NCBI GenBank assembly: GCA_004321715.1
Contig: SGYN01000014.1
Location: 1-44,000, forward strand
Direction: 5' to 3'
Source of the DNA: a bacterium
GTDB taxonomy: Bacteria; Fidelibacterota; Marinisomatia; Marinisomatales; TCS55
DNA length: 44,000 nucleotides
Shown: in pieces, positions 35,904-43,499 of the stretch
Position numbering within the stretch: position 1 is the stretch's first letter
How the letters are laid out: each line of letters begins with the position of its first letter
Notes under the pieces: generated by a model
The model's database searches: none
Told to the model about the DNA's origin: nothing
Seen by the model: the letters and a program-made list of their open reading frames with translations, nothing else
Made by a program: the position numbers and the translations under genes

Positions 35904-36554
35904 ATGTGCGGTAGATATACCTTTTTTAACGATATTAATTCTGCAAAAAGTTCTTTTGATATTGATATAATTGATTCAAACCTACTTGATTATCAAGCAA
36001 GTTATAATATTGCACCTACGCAACATGCACCTGTTGTTTTTCAAGATAATAAGAAAAGAATTTTAAAGAATATGAGATGGGGTTTAATTCCATCATGGGC
36101 AAAAGATGATAGTTTTAGTAGCAAGCTTATTAACGCTCGTTTAGAAACGATTAATGAAAAACCTAGTTTTAAAAATTTAATTTCTATAAATAGATGTATT
36201 GTGATTGCAAATGGTTATTATGAATGGGTAATTGTAGATAATAAAAAAGAACCTTATTTCATTTATGATAAAGAAAGCTCAATGACTACAATGGCTGGCT
36301 TATGGAGTACGTGGGAGGATATAACATCCTTTACCATTATTACAAAGAAGAGTGATCTATCTATCAGTCACTTACACCATCGGATGCCGCTCATTATTCA
36401 GGAAGAAAATATTCAGCATTACTTAGATACAAATAACACAATAGATAATTTTATTGAATATGATGATATGAAATTAAAATATCATCAAGTTTCAAATTTT
36501 GTGAATTCACCAAAAAATAATAGTGCTAGTTGTATTGATCCATTAGAAGAATAA
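35904..36554 (+). CDS. SRAP / YedK (HMCES)-family abasic-site crosslinking protein
   Basis: This 216-residue SOS-response-associated-peptidase-fold protein covalently caps abasic sites in single-stranded DNA. Catalytic Cys2 follows the initiator methionine (MCGRYTFF). Other conserved residues are the NIAPTQHAPVV loop, MRWGLIPSWAKDD, N77 in LINARLETINEKPSF, E107 in NGYYEW and the histidine in HHRMPLII near 158. These match E. coli YedK and human HMCES. The length is normal. It lies in a + strand run after the NTF2-like gene and 9 bases before a small membrane-protein gene; no LexA-type box was recognised. Confidence 0.93.
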   Translation: MCGRYTFFNDINSAKSSFDIDIIDSNLLDYQASYNIAPTQHAPVVFQDNKKRILKNMRWGLIPSWAKDDSFSSKLINARLETINEKPSFKNLISINRCIVIANGYYEWVIVDNKKEPYFIYDKESSMTTMAGLWSTWEDITSFTIITKKSDLSISHLHHRMPLIIQEENIQHYLDTNNTIDNFIEYDDMKLKYHQVSNFVNSPKNNSASCIDPLEE

Positions 36555-36563
36555 TTTAAAAGC

Positions 36564-36782
36564 ATGGAAATTTTTGGATTAATATCATTAACAATACTTG
36601 CTATAGTTACTATATTTTATTTTTTAAAACGGATAAATCAAAAAAAAATAAAGAATAATAAAAATACAATTGATTCTTTTGTAGCAAAAGCTATGGCAAG
36701 TAAAATTGCTTCTGATGCGCAAAAACATAGAAAAGATCAGGAGAAATATAATTATATTAAAAGCATAGATGATGCAGAGTAA
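36564..36782 (+). CDS. small single-pass membrane protein, unknown
   Basis: This predicted 72-residue protein has one hydrophobic helix (about 5-20, LISLTILAIVTIFYFL) followed by a basic stretch (KRINQKKIKNNK) and a charged helical tail ending DDAE. It starts 9 bases after the SRAP gene. I recognise no family. The positive-inside rule suggests the tail is cytoplasmic. Moderate confidence that it is translated, because the frame is continuous, coding-like and closely linked. Confidence 0.55.
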   Translation: MEIFGLISLTILAIVTIFYFLKRINQKKIKNNKNTIDSFVAKAMASKIASDAQKHRKDQEKYNYIKSIDDAE

Positions 36783-36844
36783 AAATATTTCCTAAGCATT
36801 TAATATTTGTAAGACACATTATTGATATTATATTGAGGATAATT

Positions 36845-37897
36845 ATGAAGAAAATTTCATTTATTTTATTATTTATATTTTTATTAGGATGCGATGATAG
36901 TGGTGATTCTAATAATTCAAATCCTATAATTTCAGGACGAAAAGTTTATATTGTAGGTAGTGATGATGATGGAGCCTGTTATTGGGTAAATGGAACTCGG
37001 GTAGAGCTCCCTGGAGGTGATTGGGCAACGGATATTGTTGTCGTGGATGGCGATGTATACACAACGGGTACTTGTGGAGAATATGCCTGCTATTGGATTA
37101 ATCAAGACAAATATGAACTACCTGGATCTTGGGGTGAAGGTGAAGCTATCGCTGTTGATGGAAATGATGTGTATGTTGCAGGCTGGTTTATGAATGGATC
37201 CTGTTATTGGAAAAATGGACAAAAGATAAATTTAACAACCAATGGTGAATCCCAAGCATTTGCAATTGGAGTCCGTAGCAATGGTTCTGTATACATTGGT
37301 GGATCCTATATCAATAATCATCATTATGTAATTCCGTGTTTTTGGAAAGATGGGAATAATAGAACCAATCTTCCTATACCAACCCATGGTGATGGAGAAG
37401 TATATGATATTACTTTTAGTGAGGATGGTAATATGAGGTATTATGCCGGTTATACAATGAAACCAGATAACCTTACAGGGTATGCACCCAAGGCCGCTCG
37501 TTGGCGTCATACAGTTAGAACAGATTTACCCGATGGAACTTCAGACATAAGTCTTTATGGAACGGGTTCTTATGGCATTACAATTGTTGGAGAAGATATT
37601 TATGTTGCTGGATACACGGATTGGATTGGAGACTACAATGATGATAATACTGGGGGTACATTTCCTAGATACTGGAAAAATAATACGGTTCATGACCTTG
37701 AAGGAGGTCCCAATACTTCATTTGGAACAGGTCAGGCGAATGATATTCGAGTCGCCGATGGAAATGTTATTGTAGTGGGAATAGCGACCGGAGGGCCAAC
37801 TGGTGAGAGTGCATGCTATTGGTTTAATGGTGAGCTCCACTATTTAGAAGATGTAATAGGGGAGCGGAGTGAAGCAAAAGGCGTTTTTATAGATTAG
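36845..37897 (+). CDS. lipoprotein with seven CYW-type repeats (predicted beta-propeller)
   Basis: This 350-residue lipoprotein has a signal with lipobox LLGC (cysteine near residue 15). The mature chain contains seven degenerate repeats of roughly 40-50 residues. Each has a core like (A/S)CYW-x-NG: GACYWVNGT, YACYWINQD, GSCYWKNGQ, IPCFWKDGN, AARWRHTVR, PRYWKNNTV and SACYWFNGE. The cores are separated by VYVAG-type strands (VYIVGS, VYTTGT, VYVAGW, VYIGGS, YYAGYT, IYVAGY, VIVVGI). This suggests a seven-bladed propeller on the outer membrane, similar in style to HAF-type extracellular repeats. I start at the ATG 36845 with GAGGA at 36835-36839, not the upstream TTG. Function is unknown. Confidence 0.8.
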   Translation: MKKISFILLFIFLLGCDDSGDSNNSNPIISGRKVYIVGSDDDGACYWVNGTRVELPGGDWATDIVVVDGDVYTTGTCGEYACYWINQDKYELPGSWGEGEAIAVDGNDVYVAGWFMNGSCYWKNGQKINLTTNGESQAFAIGVRSNGSVYIGGSYINNHHYVIPCFWKDGNNRTNLPIPTHGDGEVYDITFSEDGNMRYYAGYTMKPDNLTGYAPKAARWRHTVRTDLPDGTSDISLYGTGSYGITIVGEDIYVAGYTDWIGDYNDDNTGGTFPRYWKNNTVHDLEGGPNTSFGTGQANDIRVADGNVIVVGIATGGPTGESACYWFNGELHYLEDVIGERSEAKGVFID

Positions 37898-37910
37898 TTA
37901 TTGGATCTTT

Positions 37911-38099
37911 ATGTTTGAAAAACACTTAAATAACAAATATTTTAAAAGTACTATTATATTATTTGGAACATTATTTCTATTTCTCTTTATAGACTCTTTA
38001 ATATATGGTATATCAAATGATGAATTAACAACAACTGGCTCTTCGATATTGACTGTTTTCATTCTTCACCATATTATTAAAATATTTAACTCTAAATAG
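37911..38099 (+). CDS. small two-helix membrane protein, unknown
   Basis: This predicted 62-residue protein has hydrophobic segments at about 14-32 (TIILFGTLFLFLFIDSLIY) and 43-56 (SSILTVFILHHIIK). It begins 13 bases after the propeller lipoprotein, with only a weak GGAT ribosome-binding site. No family is recognised. It could be a real small membrane protein or a chance frame; the AT-rich DNA favours hydrophobic codons by chance. Confidence 0.4.
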   Translation: MFEKHLNNKYFKSTIILFGTLFLFLFIDSLIYGISNDELTTTGSSILTVFILHHIIKIFNSK

Positions 38100-38190
38100 C
38101 TTATTGTCCATATTTTTTCATTATGAGAATATTATTTATTAGTATATAAAATTAACTAGATTTTACAAGTAATTATTCGAGGTAAGTTTA

Positions 38191-39534
38191 ATGATTATTA
38201 ACAATATAAAAATAAAGTATATATATATATTATTTTATATAAGTATATTTAATTATAGTTATACTTTAGCACAACAAAATACAGAAAAAGTTGTTGCTTC
38301 AAAAACAGTTGAAGATGCTCATTATGATTTCTTAAAAGAGCTTCATAGTGAGGAATCAAAAAAGTCTGGAAAAATTTTAGGTCGTTTAGGATTAAGCTCT
38401 AAAGGACTTTCTGAATACAAAAGAAAAGAATATAATTTATATTTGGATTCGTATTTTCCTAACGCTTCTTCTGATCGAGTCCAAATGTTTTTGTTTGAGT
38501 TGAATATCAAACAGGAAGAATGGGCAGAAGCAGGAATGAATCTATTAAAGTTTGTTTATTTGTTTCCACAATCTCCCATTTATAAAAAAGTTATTGATCG
38601 CGGATATAATCTGTTACAAGAAGAAAAATATTATAGCTCTAATAGAGATAAACTGCTGAAATTATTAAGCGATGCTCCAAAATCTGGAAAAATATATAAA
38701 CGCTACCATCAGCTATTATCTGAAGTGTATTTGATAAATGATAAAAAATTAACAAAACTTTTTATAAAGGAATGCTGGAGTTTTCTTCATTTATATCCAA
38801 ATCGTTCGCAGTGCAGTGCAGTTATGATGTGGCTGGCAAAATTAGAAAAGGAAGCAAGTAATTTTCATCCAGCTGTAATGATATATGAAAAATTGATGAA
38901 TTTATATCCTGCAAGTAAAGATTATTCTGACGCACTATATCAAATTGCTAGAATTCAGCAGGAAGAATTCAACGAATATAATGAGGCTACTGTAAGTTTC
39001 AGAAAATTTCTAAAAATGTTTCCCGAACACAAATATGTAGCTTGGGCACAATATCGAATTGCAACTATGGCGGATAAGAATTTTGATGATTGGTCTACTG
39101 CGGTTAAAGAGTATGAAGTCCTAGCGGACAAATACCCAAATTTTAAACATACAATTACAAGTTTGCTTCGTATGGGTGCAATACAAGATTCGAAGTTGAA
39201 GGAAAGAAAAGAGGCGATAAAGACATATCAACGAGTCTTTTCAACATATCCTGATAGTACTGAAGAATCAATTGAGGCTTTGCATCGCTCAGCAAACTTA
39301 TATGTTAAATCTAAACAATTTGAAGATGCTGTTAAACAGCATGAAATAGTAATTTCAAAATACCCAAAAACGAATGGGTCCTTAGAAAGTCTAAATAAAT
39401 GTGCTGATATTTATGAAAAGAAAATGGATAATAAAGAAAAAGCAATTGAAGTATTAAATATGGTAACAACAAATTTTCCAGATTCACGAGATGCAAAAAA
39501 AGCACAAAGACGTATTAAGAAACTAAGTAAATAA
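38191..39534 (+). CDS. exported TPR-repeat protein (YfiO/YbgF-like)
   Basis: This 447-residue protein has a signal-like hydrophobic N-terminus (about 9-29, YIYILFYISIFNYSYTLAQQ). The middle and end are TPR-type helical repeats in the style of tol-pal YbgF or BamD-like proteins: AVMIYEKLMNLYPASKDYSDALYQIA, ATVSFRKFLKMFPEHKYVAWAQYRIA, AVKEYEVLADKYPNFKH, AIKTYQRVFSTYPDSTEESIEAL and AIEVLNMVTTNFPDS. At least six repeats lie between about 190 and 440. Such proteins scaffold envelope assemblies. The start is preceded by GAGGTAAG. No lipobox cysteine is seen. The partner is unknown. It precedes an SGNH hydrolase by 26 bases. Confidence 0.78.
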   Translation: MIINNIKIKYIYILFYISIFNYSYTLAQQNTEKVVASKTVEDAHYDFLKELHSEESKKSGKILGRLGLSSKGLSEYKRKEYNLYLDSYFPNASSDRVQMFLFELNIKQEEWAEAGMNLLKFVYLFPQSPIYKKVIDRGYNLLQEEKYYSSNRDKLLKLLSDAPKSGKIYKRYHQLLSEVYLINDKKLTKLFIKECWSFLHLYPNRSQCSAVMMWLAKLEKEASNFHPAVMIYEKLMNLYPASKDYSDALYQIARIQQEEFNEYNEATVSFRKFLKMFPEHKYVAWAQYRIATMADKNFDDWSTAVKEYEVLADKYPNFKHTITSLLRMGAIQDSKLKERKEAIKTYQRVFSTYPDSTEESIEALHRSANLYVKSKQFEDAVKQHEIVISKYPKTNGSLESLNKCADIYEKKMDNKEKAIEVLNMVTTNFPDSRDAKKAQRRIKKLSK

Positions 39535-39560
39535 TAAATAAATATAGGTTATTATCAACT

Positions 39561-40244
39561 ATGAAATTCGCAATTAGTTTTTTGTATTTATTTTTTATGT
39601 TAATATTGTGCGATCTCCATGCTCAAGACTGGCCAAACTTTAATCGTTATCGACAAGATAATTATCGAGTAGGTATGCCGTCAGAAAATGAAAATAGGAT
39701 TGTATTTATGGGTAATTCTATTACGGAGGGATGGTCCAATGTTTATCCGGAATTTTTTAATGGTAAGCCATATATTAATCGTGGAATAAGTGGCCAAACA
39801 ACCCCGCAGATGCTGGTGAGATTTAGAGCGGACGTAATAGATTTAAAACCAAAAGCAGTTGTGATTTTAGCGGGGACAAATGATATTGCAGGAAATACCG
39901 GTCCATCTACAGTTAAAATGATTGCTGATAATATATTTTCCATGGCAGAACTTGCTAGAGAACATAATATTTCTGTTATTATTTCCTCTATACTACCTGT
40001 TTACCAATATTCATGGATTGAGGAAGATATAGACCCAGTACCAATCATTAGTAGATTAAATGCAATTATTAAAAATTATGCGTTAAAAAATGGTCATATA
40101 TACCTTGATTATTATTCTGCTATGGTTGATGAAAGAATGGGCTTAATGGAACAGTACACACCAGATGGTGTGCATGCCAATAAGGCTGGATATAAAGTCA
40201 TGTCTGCATTAGCAGAAAAGGCCATTATAGAAGCGTTGAAGTAA
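39561..40244 (+). CDS. exported SGNH/GDSL-family hydrolase
   Basis: This 227-residue esterase-type hydrolase has a signal peptide (about 1-21, ending LHAQ). The four conserved blocks are present: block I with catalytic S53 in VFMGNSITEGW, block II glycine in NRGISGQTTPQML, block III asparagine in VILAGTNDIAGNTG, and block V D-x-x-H in TPDGVHANKAGYKV. This is the GDSL/SGNH arrangement used by carbohydrate acetyl-esterases and lysophospholipases; TGNDIA and the NRGISG form are most like PAF-acetylhydrolase-type family members. The substrate is unknown. It is in a run of envelope-related genes and starts without a strong ribosome-binding site. Confidence 0.88.
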   Translation: MKFAISFLYLFFMLILCDLHAQDWPNFNRYRQDNYRVGMPSENENRIVFMGNSITEGWSNVYPEFFNGKPYINRGISGQTTPQMLVRFRADVIDLKPKAVVILAGTNDIAGNTGPSTVKMIADNIFSMAELAREHNISVIISSILPVYQYSWIEEDIDPVPIISRLNAIIKNYALKNGHIYLDYYSAMVDERMGLMEQYTPDGVHANKAGYKVMSALAEKAIIEALK

Positions 40245-40312
40245 AATAATATCGATTAAATATTTATTACTTTACAGCGTCAATTCTCAATTAATTCGAA
40301 CATATTATTTCT

Positions 40313-42154
40313 ATGATTGCTAATAAAAATCACCGAGTTTTAATATTTTGTATTAGTGCGATTGTTATTTTCTCTGCATTGGCTTCTTATGTGCAAAGTT
40401 CTTCTGGAGATGTTCGTATTAAAGGAATCACTATCCCAACGCAAAATGGACAATGGCTCACAGCAGATTTATATAAACCTATTACGGCAACATCCAAAAA
40501 TCCTGCACCAATGGTTGTAGTTATTCCTGGATTTCAGCGTTCAAAAGAAACCCTATCTAATCTTTCAATAGAACTATCCCGAAGAGGAATAGTTGTAATC
40601 AGTATTGATCCATACGCTCAAGGTGGATCAAGTTCATCCTTTAGTACTCGAGCAGCAACAACACAAGGATACGGAATGTTTGCTGTAGTTGATTATGCAT
40701 ATGAGACTAATAATCTAAATTATATTGATAAAACACGAATTGGAGCTACGGGCCATTCTGCAGGAGGTCTTGCTGCTATACGTGGCGCGACATATTTTGG
40801 TAAAGAAGCTAAAAAAGAAGATAAGGATAACAAGCTGCATTCCGTGTTTGTTTCTGGTTTCATTTATAGAGGATTTTCAAAAAAAGATTTACAACCAATC
40901 TCATCGAATATTGGAATCAGTTACGCCTTATATGATGAAGGTGCTTATCGAAATAAATTAAAACATGGTGATATGCGTTTAGCTCCAGAAGCCATACAAA
41001 TTATCAATTCGTCAATTAATGATAAAAAAAATCATATTAATGAAATAACTATTGGTAAATATTATGGAAATAGTGATGAGAAAAACCTGCGAGTGGTATA
41101 TAATGAAAAGGTACTTCATCCATTTCAACCATACAATCAGGAAGTAATGGCCAACCAGCTTGGGTATTTTGAAAAAGTTTTTGATTTAAAAAATAGTTTA
41201 TCCAATGATAATCAGATTTGGTATTGGAAGGAGATATGTACAAGTATATCCTTTATAGTTTCTTTGATTATGTTGATCCCATTAGCACAATTAGTACTAG
41301 ATATCCCTTTTTTTAAAAGTATTAAAAAACCTATTCCTAATATTTTACCAAAACCTCAAAAAAATGGGAAAATATTATTTTGGATTCTATTTATTCTTTC
41401 TGCTCTAGTCGCTGCATTTACTTTTATTCCTATGTCTGAATTATCTAAAACATTATTTGTAGAAGCTTCATCAAGAAAACAAACCTGGTTTTTCCCTCAA
41501 AGAATGAATAATGCTATTATGTTATGGGCTGTTTTAAATGGGATGGTTGGCCTTATTTTATTTTATACTAGTTATCGTTTTTTTGGTAAGAAAAATGGTA
41601 TTGAGTTTGATATGTTAGGATTAAGAATAAAACGAAGTGAATTTTTAAGAACATGTCTATTAGCAGTTATGGTTTTTGCGATTTATTATATTATACTATT
41701 CGCAATATATTTCCTTTTTCATGTTGATTATAGAATATTTTTTGTTGGCATTCGAGTTTTTCGACCAGCTATGTTGCTTCTTTTACTATTATACGCTCCT
41801 TTATTTTTTATCTTTTTTCTATCCAACTCATTACGTGTCAATGGAGCAATGCGTTTCAGTAATGTTCTGCAATGGAAGACTATGTTTTTCCATGGCGTAG
41901 CGACATCGATTGGTCTTCTATTAATACTATGTATTCAATATGTTACATTTTTTAAAACAGGAACCGTGTATTGGACAGATGGGTGGTTATATGTAAATCT
42001 ATTATTTGGTGTTGTTCCAATGATTTTCTTTCTTCCTTTTTTTCATAATTATTTTTTTCAAATGACAGGTATGGTATATCTTGGACCGATGATTACCTGT
42101 TTGGTCTTTATTATGAGCTTACTTTCTAATACTGTATGCTACATACCAATTTAG
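40313..42154 (+). CDS. membrane-anchored alpha/beta hydrolase with multi-pass C-terminal domain
   Basis: This 613-residue protein starts with one hydrophobic helix (about 8-25). An alpha/beta-hydrolase domain follows at about 35-300: VVVIPGFQRSKETLSNLS with the oxyanion-hole region, ISIDPYAQGGS, and the nucleophile elbow GATGHSAGGLAA with S149. The second half (about 305-613) has about eight hydrophobic segments (e.g. ISFIVSLIMLIPLAQLVL, ILFWILFILSALVAAFTFIP, FLLAVMVFAIYYIILFAIYFLF and GVVPMIFFLPFFHNYFF). Families with an extracytoplasmic hydrolase domain and a membrane tail exist, but the substrate is not known. The catalytic acid and histidine could not be placed with confidence. It ends 118 bases before the cold-shock gene. 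Confidence 0.75.
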   Translation: MIANKNHRVLIFCISAIVIFSALASYVQSSSGDVRIKGITIPTQNGQWLTADLYKPITATSKNPAPMVVVIPGFQRSKETLSNLSIELSRRGIVVISIDPYAQGGSSSSFSTRAATTQGYGMFAVVDYAYETNNLNYIDKTRIGATGHSAGGLAAIRGATYFGKEAKKEDKDNKLHSVFVSGFIYRGFSKKDLQPISSNIGISYALYDEGAYRNKLKHGDMRLAPEAIQIINSSINDKKNHINEITIGKYYGNSDEKNLRVVYNEKVLHPFQPYNQEVMANQLGYFEKVFDLKNSLSNDNQIWYWKEICTSISFIVSLIMLIPLAQLVLDIPFFKSIKKPIPNILPKPQKNGKILFWILFILSALVAAFTFIPMSELSKTLFVEASSRKQTWFFPQRMNNAIMLWAVLNGMVGLILFYTSYRFFGKKNGIEFDMLGLRIKRSEFLRTCLLAVMVFAIYYIILFAIYFLFHVDYRIFFVGIRVFRPAMLLLLLLYAPLFFIFFLSNSLRVNGAMRFSNVLQWKTMFFHGVATSIGLLLILCIQYVTFFKTGTVYWTDGWLYVNLLFGVVPMIFFLPFFHNYFFQMTGMVYLGPMITCLVFIMSLLSNTVCYIPI

Positions 42155-42235
42155 CAGTAAGTTGAATAATAAATTGTTTTTCATTGAATGAACAGTTTAT
42201 ATTCAGAATTATGTAATCGGTGTATTGCCCATTAT

Positions 42236-42241
42236 TATAAT
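42236..42241 (+). promoter_or_regulatory. possible -10 element of the cold-shock gene
   Basis: A perfect TATAAT lies at 42236-42241, 31 bases before the start codon of the cold-shock gene, which fits a short 5' leader. No clear -35 element sits 16-18 bases upstream. In AT-rich DNA this hexamer is common by chance. Confidence 0.3.
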
Positions 42242-42272
42242 GTAAATCAGTTTAATTAACAGTGAGGAAATA

Positions 42273-42473
42273 ATGCAAAAAGGAAAAGTAAAATTCTACA
42301 ACACAGCGAAAAGATATGGCTTCATCACAGGTGATGATGGCACAGACTATTTTTTCCACCAATCAGGATTGTCTTCTGACGATATTTACGTCAAAGATAA
42401 TGATGGTGTAGAATTTGAGGTTACAGACGGAGATAGAGGGCAAAAAGCCATAAATATATCGTTAGTAGATTAA
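42273..42473 (+). CDS. cold-shock domain protein (CspA family)
   Basis: This 66-residue single cold-shock domain protein binds single-stranded RNA and DNA. The RNP1 motif is KRYGFITGDDG (near 13-23) and RNP2 is DYFFHQSGL (near 25-33), with the expected KGKVKFYNTAK opening strand and VEFEVTDGDRGQKAINI closing strands. It is close to CspA/CspD length. In RNP1 the usual KGFGFI is RYGFIT, a conservative change. A GAGGAAATA ribosome-binding region precedes the ATG. It is transcribed alone and ends at a strong hairpin terminator. Confidence 0.96.
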   Translation: MQKGKVKFYNTAKRYGFITGDDGTDYFFHQSGLSSDDIYVKDNDGVEFEVTDGDRGQKAINISLVD

Positions 42474-42480
42474 CCACATC

Positions 42481-42511
42481 AAAAAGCCCCGCTTTAGCGG
42501 GGTTTTTTTTT
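42481..42511 (+). terminator. intrinsic terminator of the cold-shock gene
   Basis: GCCCCGC (42486-42492), loop TTTA, then GCGGGG (42497-42502) form a GC-rich stem flanked by five A residues and nine T residues (42503-42511). It lies 7 bases after the stop codon. Confidence 0.95.
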
Positions 42512-42550
42512 ATAACTATTTATTCTATTGAGCATAAGTAGGAGTTTTTT

Positions 42551-43111
42551 ATGAATTCATTGATGTCGACTTATGAAATAATTTGTAAAAACTTATTTAA
42601 ATCGGATATAAAAGTAAGAGATCAATACTTCAAAGAGTATTTCTTGGATTCTATACTCAGTAAGCATCCCTACAAATTATTAACAACGAAACATGATAAT
42701 TCATCTTCACTTGATGAATATATTCAAAATGATGCTATGCCAGAATATTCTTTTATTGATTTGACAAATGATAAGAAATTTTTTGTAGATGCCTATCATC
42801 AACCGATATGGTTGGGAAGCTATCCTCATCAGTATATTAACCCTATGATTAAAGAGAAGGTATTATTGTATCATAAATATGATTCTATCAGACGGTTGTT
42901 TATTGCAATTACTGTTGGTGGAGGTCGTATTTCCGGTAAGTCAATTGAGTGTTTTATAGTACCTGTTCGATTCCTAAAGCATGAACACAGATTATTTCGC
43001 AAAATGTTGCAGTATTTTGCGATTCAAAATGTTGATCTATCATTTGATGAATACTCAAGTCCATTATCTTCAATTGATTTGTGGAGTCGTTTAAAATGGA
43101 GCAATACTTAA
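42551..43111 (+). CDS. hypothetical protein, 186 residues
   Basis: This predicted cytosolic protein has a good AGGAG ribosome-binding site just upstream. I recognise no family. The segment from about 70 to 145 (SFIDLTNDKKFFVDAYHQP, then LLYHKYDSIRRLFIAITVGG and ECFIVPVRFLK) has the alternation of strands and helix seen in some restriction-endonuclease-like folds, but the diagnostic D-x-K is not present, so this is only a weak resemblance. A 62-residue gene follows 21 bases later. Coding quality is good: a long uninterrupted frame with balanced composition. Confidence 0.7.
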   Translation: MNSLMSTYEIICKNLFKSDIKVRDQYFKEYFLDSILSKHPYKLLTTKHDNSSSLDEYIQNDAMPEYSFIDLTNDKKFFVDAYHQPIWLGSYPHQYINPMIKEKVLLYHKYDSIRRLFIAITVGGGRISGKSIECFIVPVRFLKHEHRLFRKMLQYFAIQNVDLSFDEYSSPLSSIDLWSRLKWSNT

Positions 43112-43132
43112 TTTTTAATCAATGGATGTAAT

Positions 43133-43321
43133 ATGATTATTTGGACATGGCGTTGGAAGGATGAAAGCGGTGTTCGATTTGTAGAGCGGTTTTATGATGA
43201 TGGTTCAAAATACGTAACCGAATATCACCGAGATTTTGTTTGGGATTATCGAATAACAAAAGATGGAAAGCGTTTAGCAGAAATACATACTCCAAATTAT
43301 AAGCATTCGGACAATACCTGA
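43133..43321 (+). CDS. small hypothetical protein, 62 residues
   Basis: This predicted small protein is rich in aromatic and charged residues (WTWRWKDESGVRF near the start). It starts 21 bases after the preceding hypothetical gene, so the two may be coexpressed. The sequence has strand-turn-strand character (YDDGSKYVTEYH, WDYRITKDGKRLAEIH). No family is recognised. Probably real but small. Confidence 0.55.
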   Translation: MIIWTWRWKDESGVRFVERFYDDGSKYVTEYHRDFVWDYRITKDGKRLAEIHTPNYKHSDNT

Positions 43322-43367
43322 TTTTTAATTAATACATTTATCGAACGCGCGCGCTATTATACTGTAA

Positions 43368-43499
43368 ATGTGATTTAAATCATTGAATCACATCCTTTAG
43401 TTGATTTATATTAGATGGTCGGCAAGTCGCCGATGAGGTAAGGGGTTCGTAAGTCCCGCGGCATAGTTGTAGTAAAGTAGAATAACCGAAAGAGGTATT
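43368..43499 (+). promoter_or_regulatory. hairpin-rich 5' leader, candidate cis-regulatory RNA
   Basis: The 178 bases before the acidic exported gene contain three foldable elements. ATGTGATT...AATCACAT (43368-43375/43386-43393) extends to 11 pairs with a 4-base loop. TCGGC-AAGTC-GCCGA lies at 43419-43433. GGGGTT-CGTA-AGTCCC lies at 43442-43457. The middle part is locally GC-rich in an AT-rich genome. A ribosome-binding site AGAGG at 43491-43495 precedes the start codon. I recognise no known riboswitch class. A candidate -10 (TATTAT/TATACT) at 43355-43363 follows an alternating CGCGCGCGC. Confidence 0.4.

Noticed and set aside
38218-38230. Short TA dinucleotide repeat
   Set aside because: It is inside the coding sequence of the TPR protein signal region (Tyr/Ile codons) and is explained by codon use.
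43368-43393. CRP/FNR-type operator reading of the TGTGATT...AATCACA repeat
   Set aside because: The half-sites are 14 bases apart between TGTGA and TCACA rather than 6, so it does not fit a CRP site; a hairpin is the better reading.
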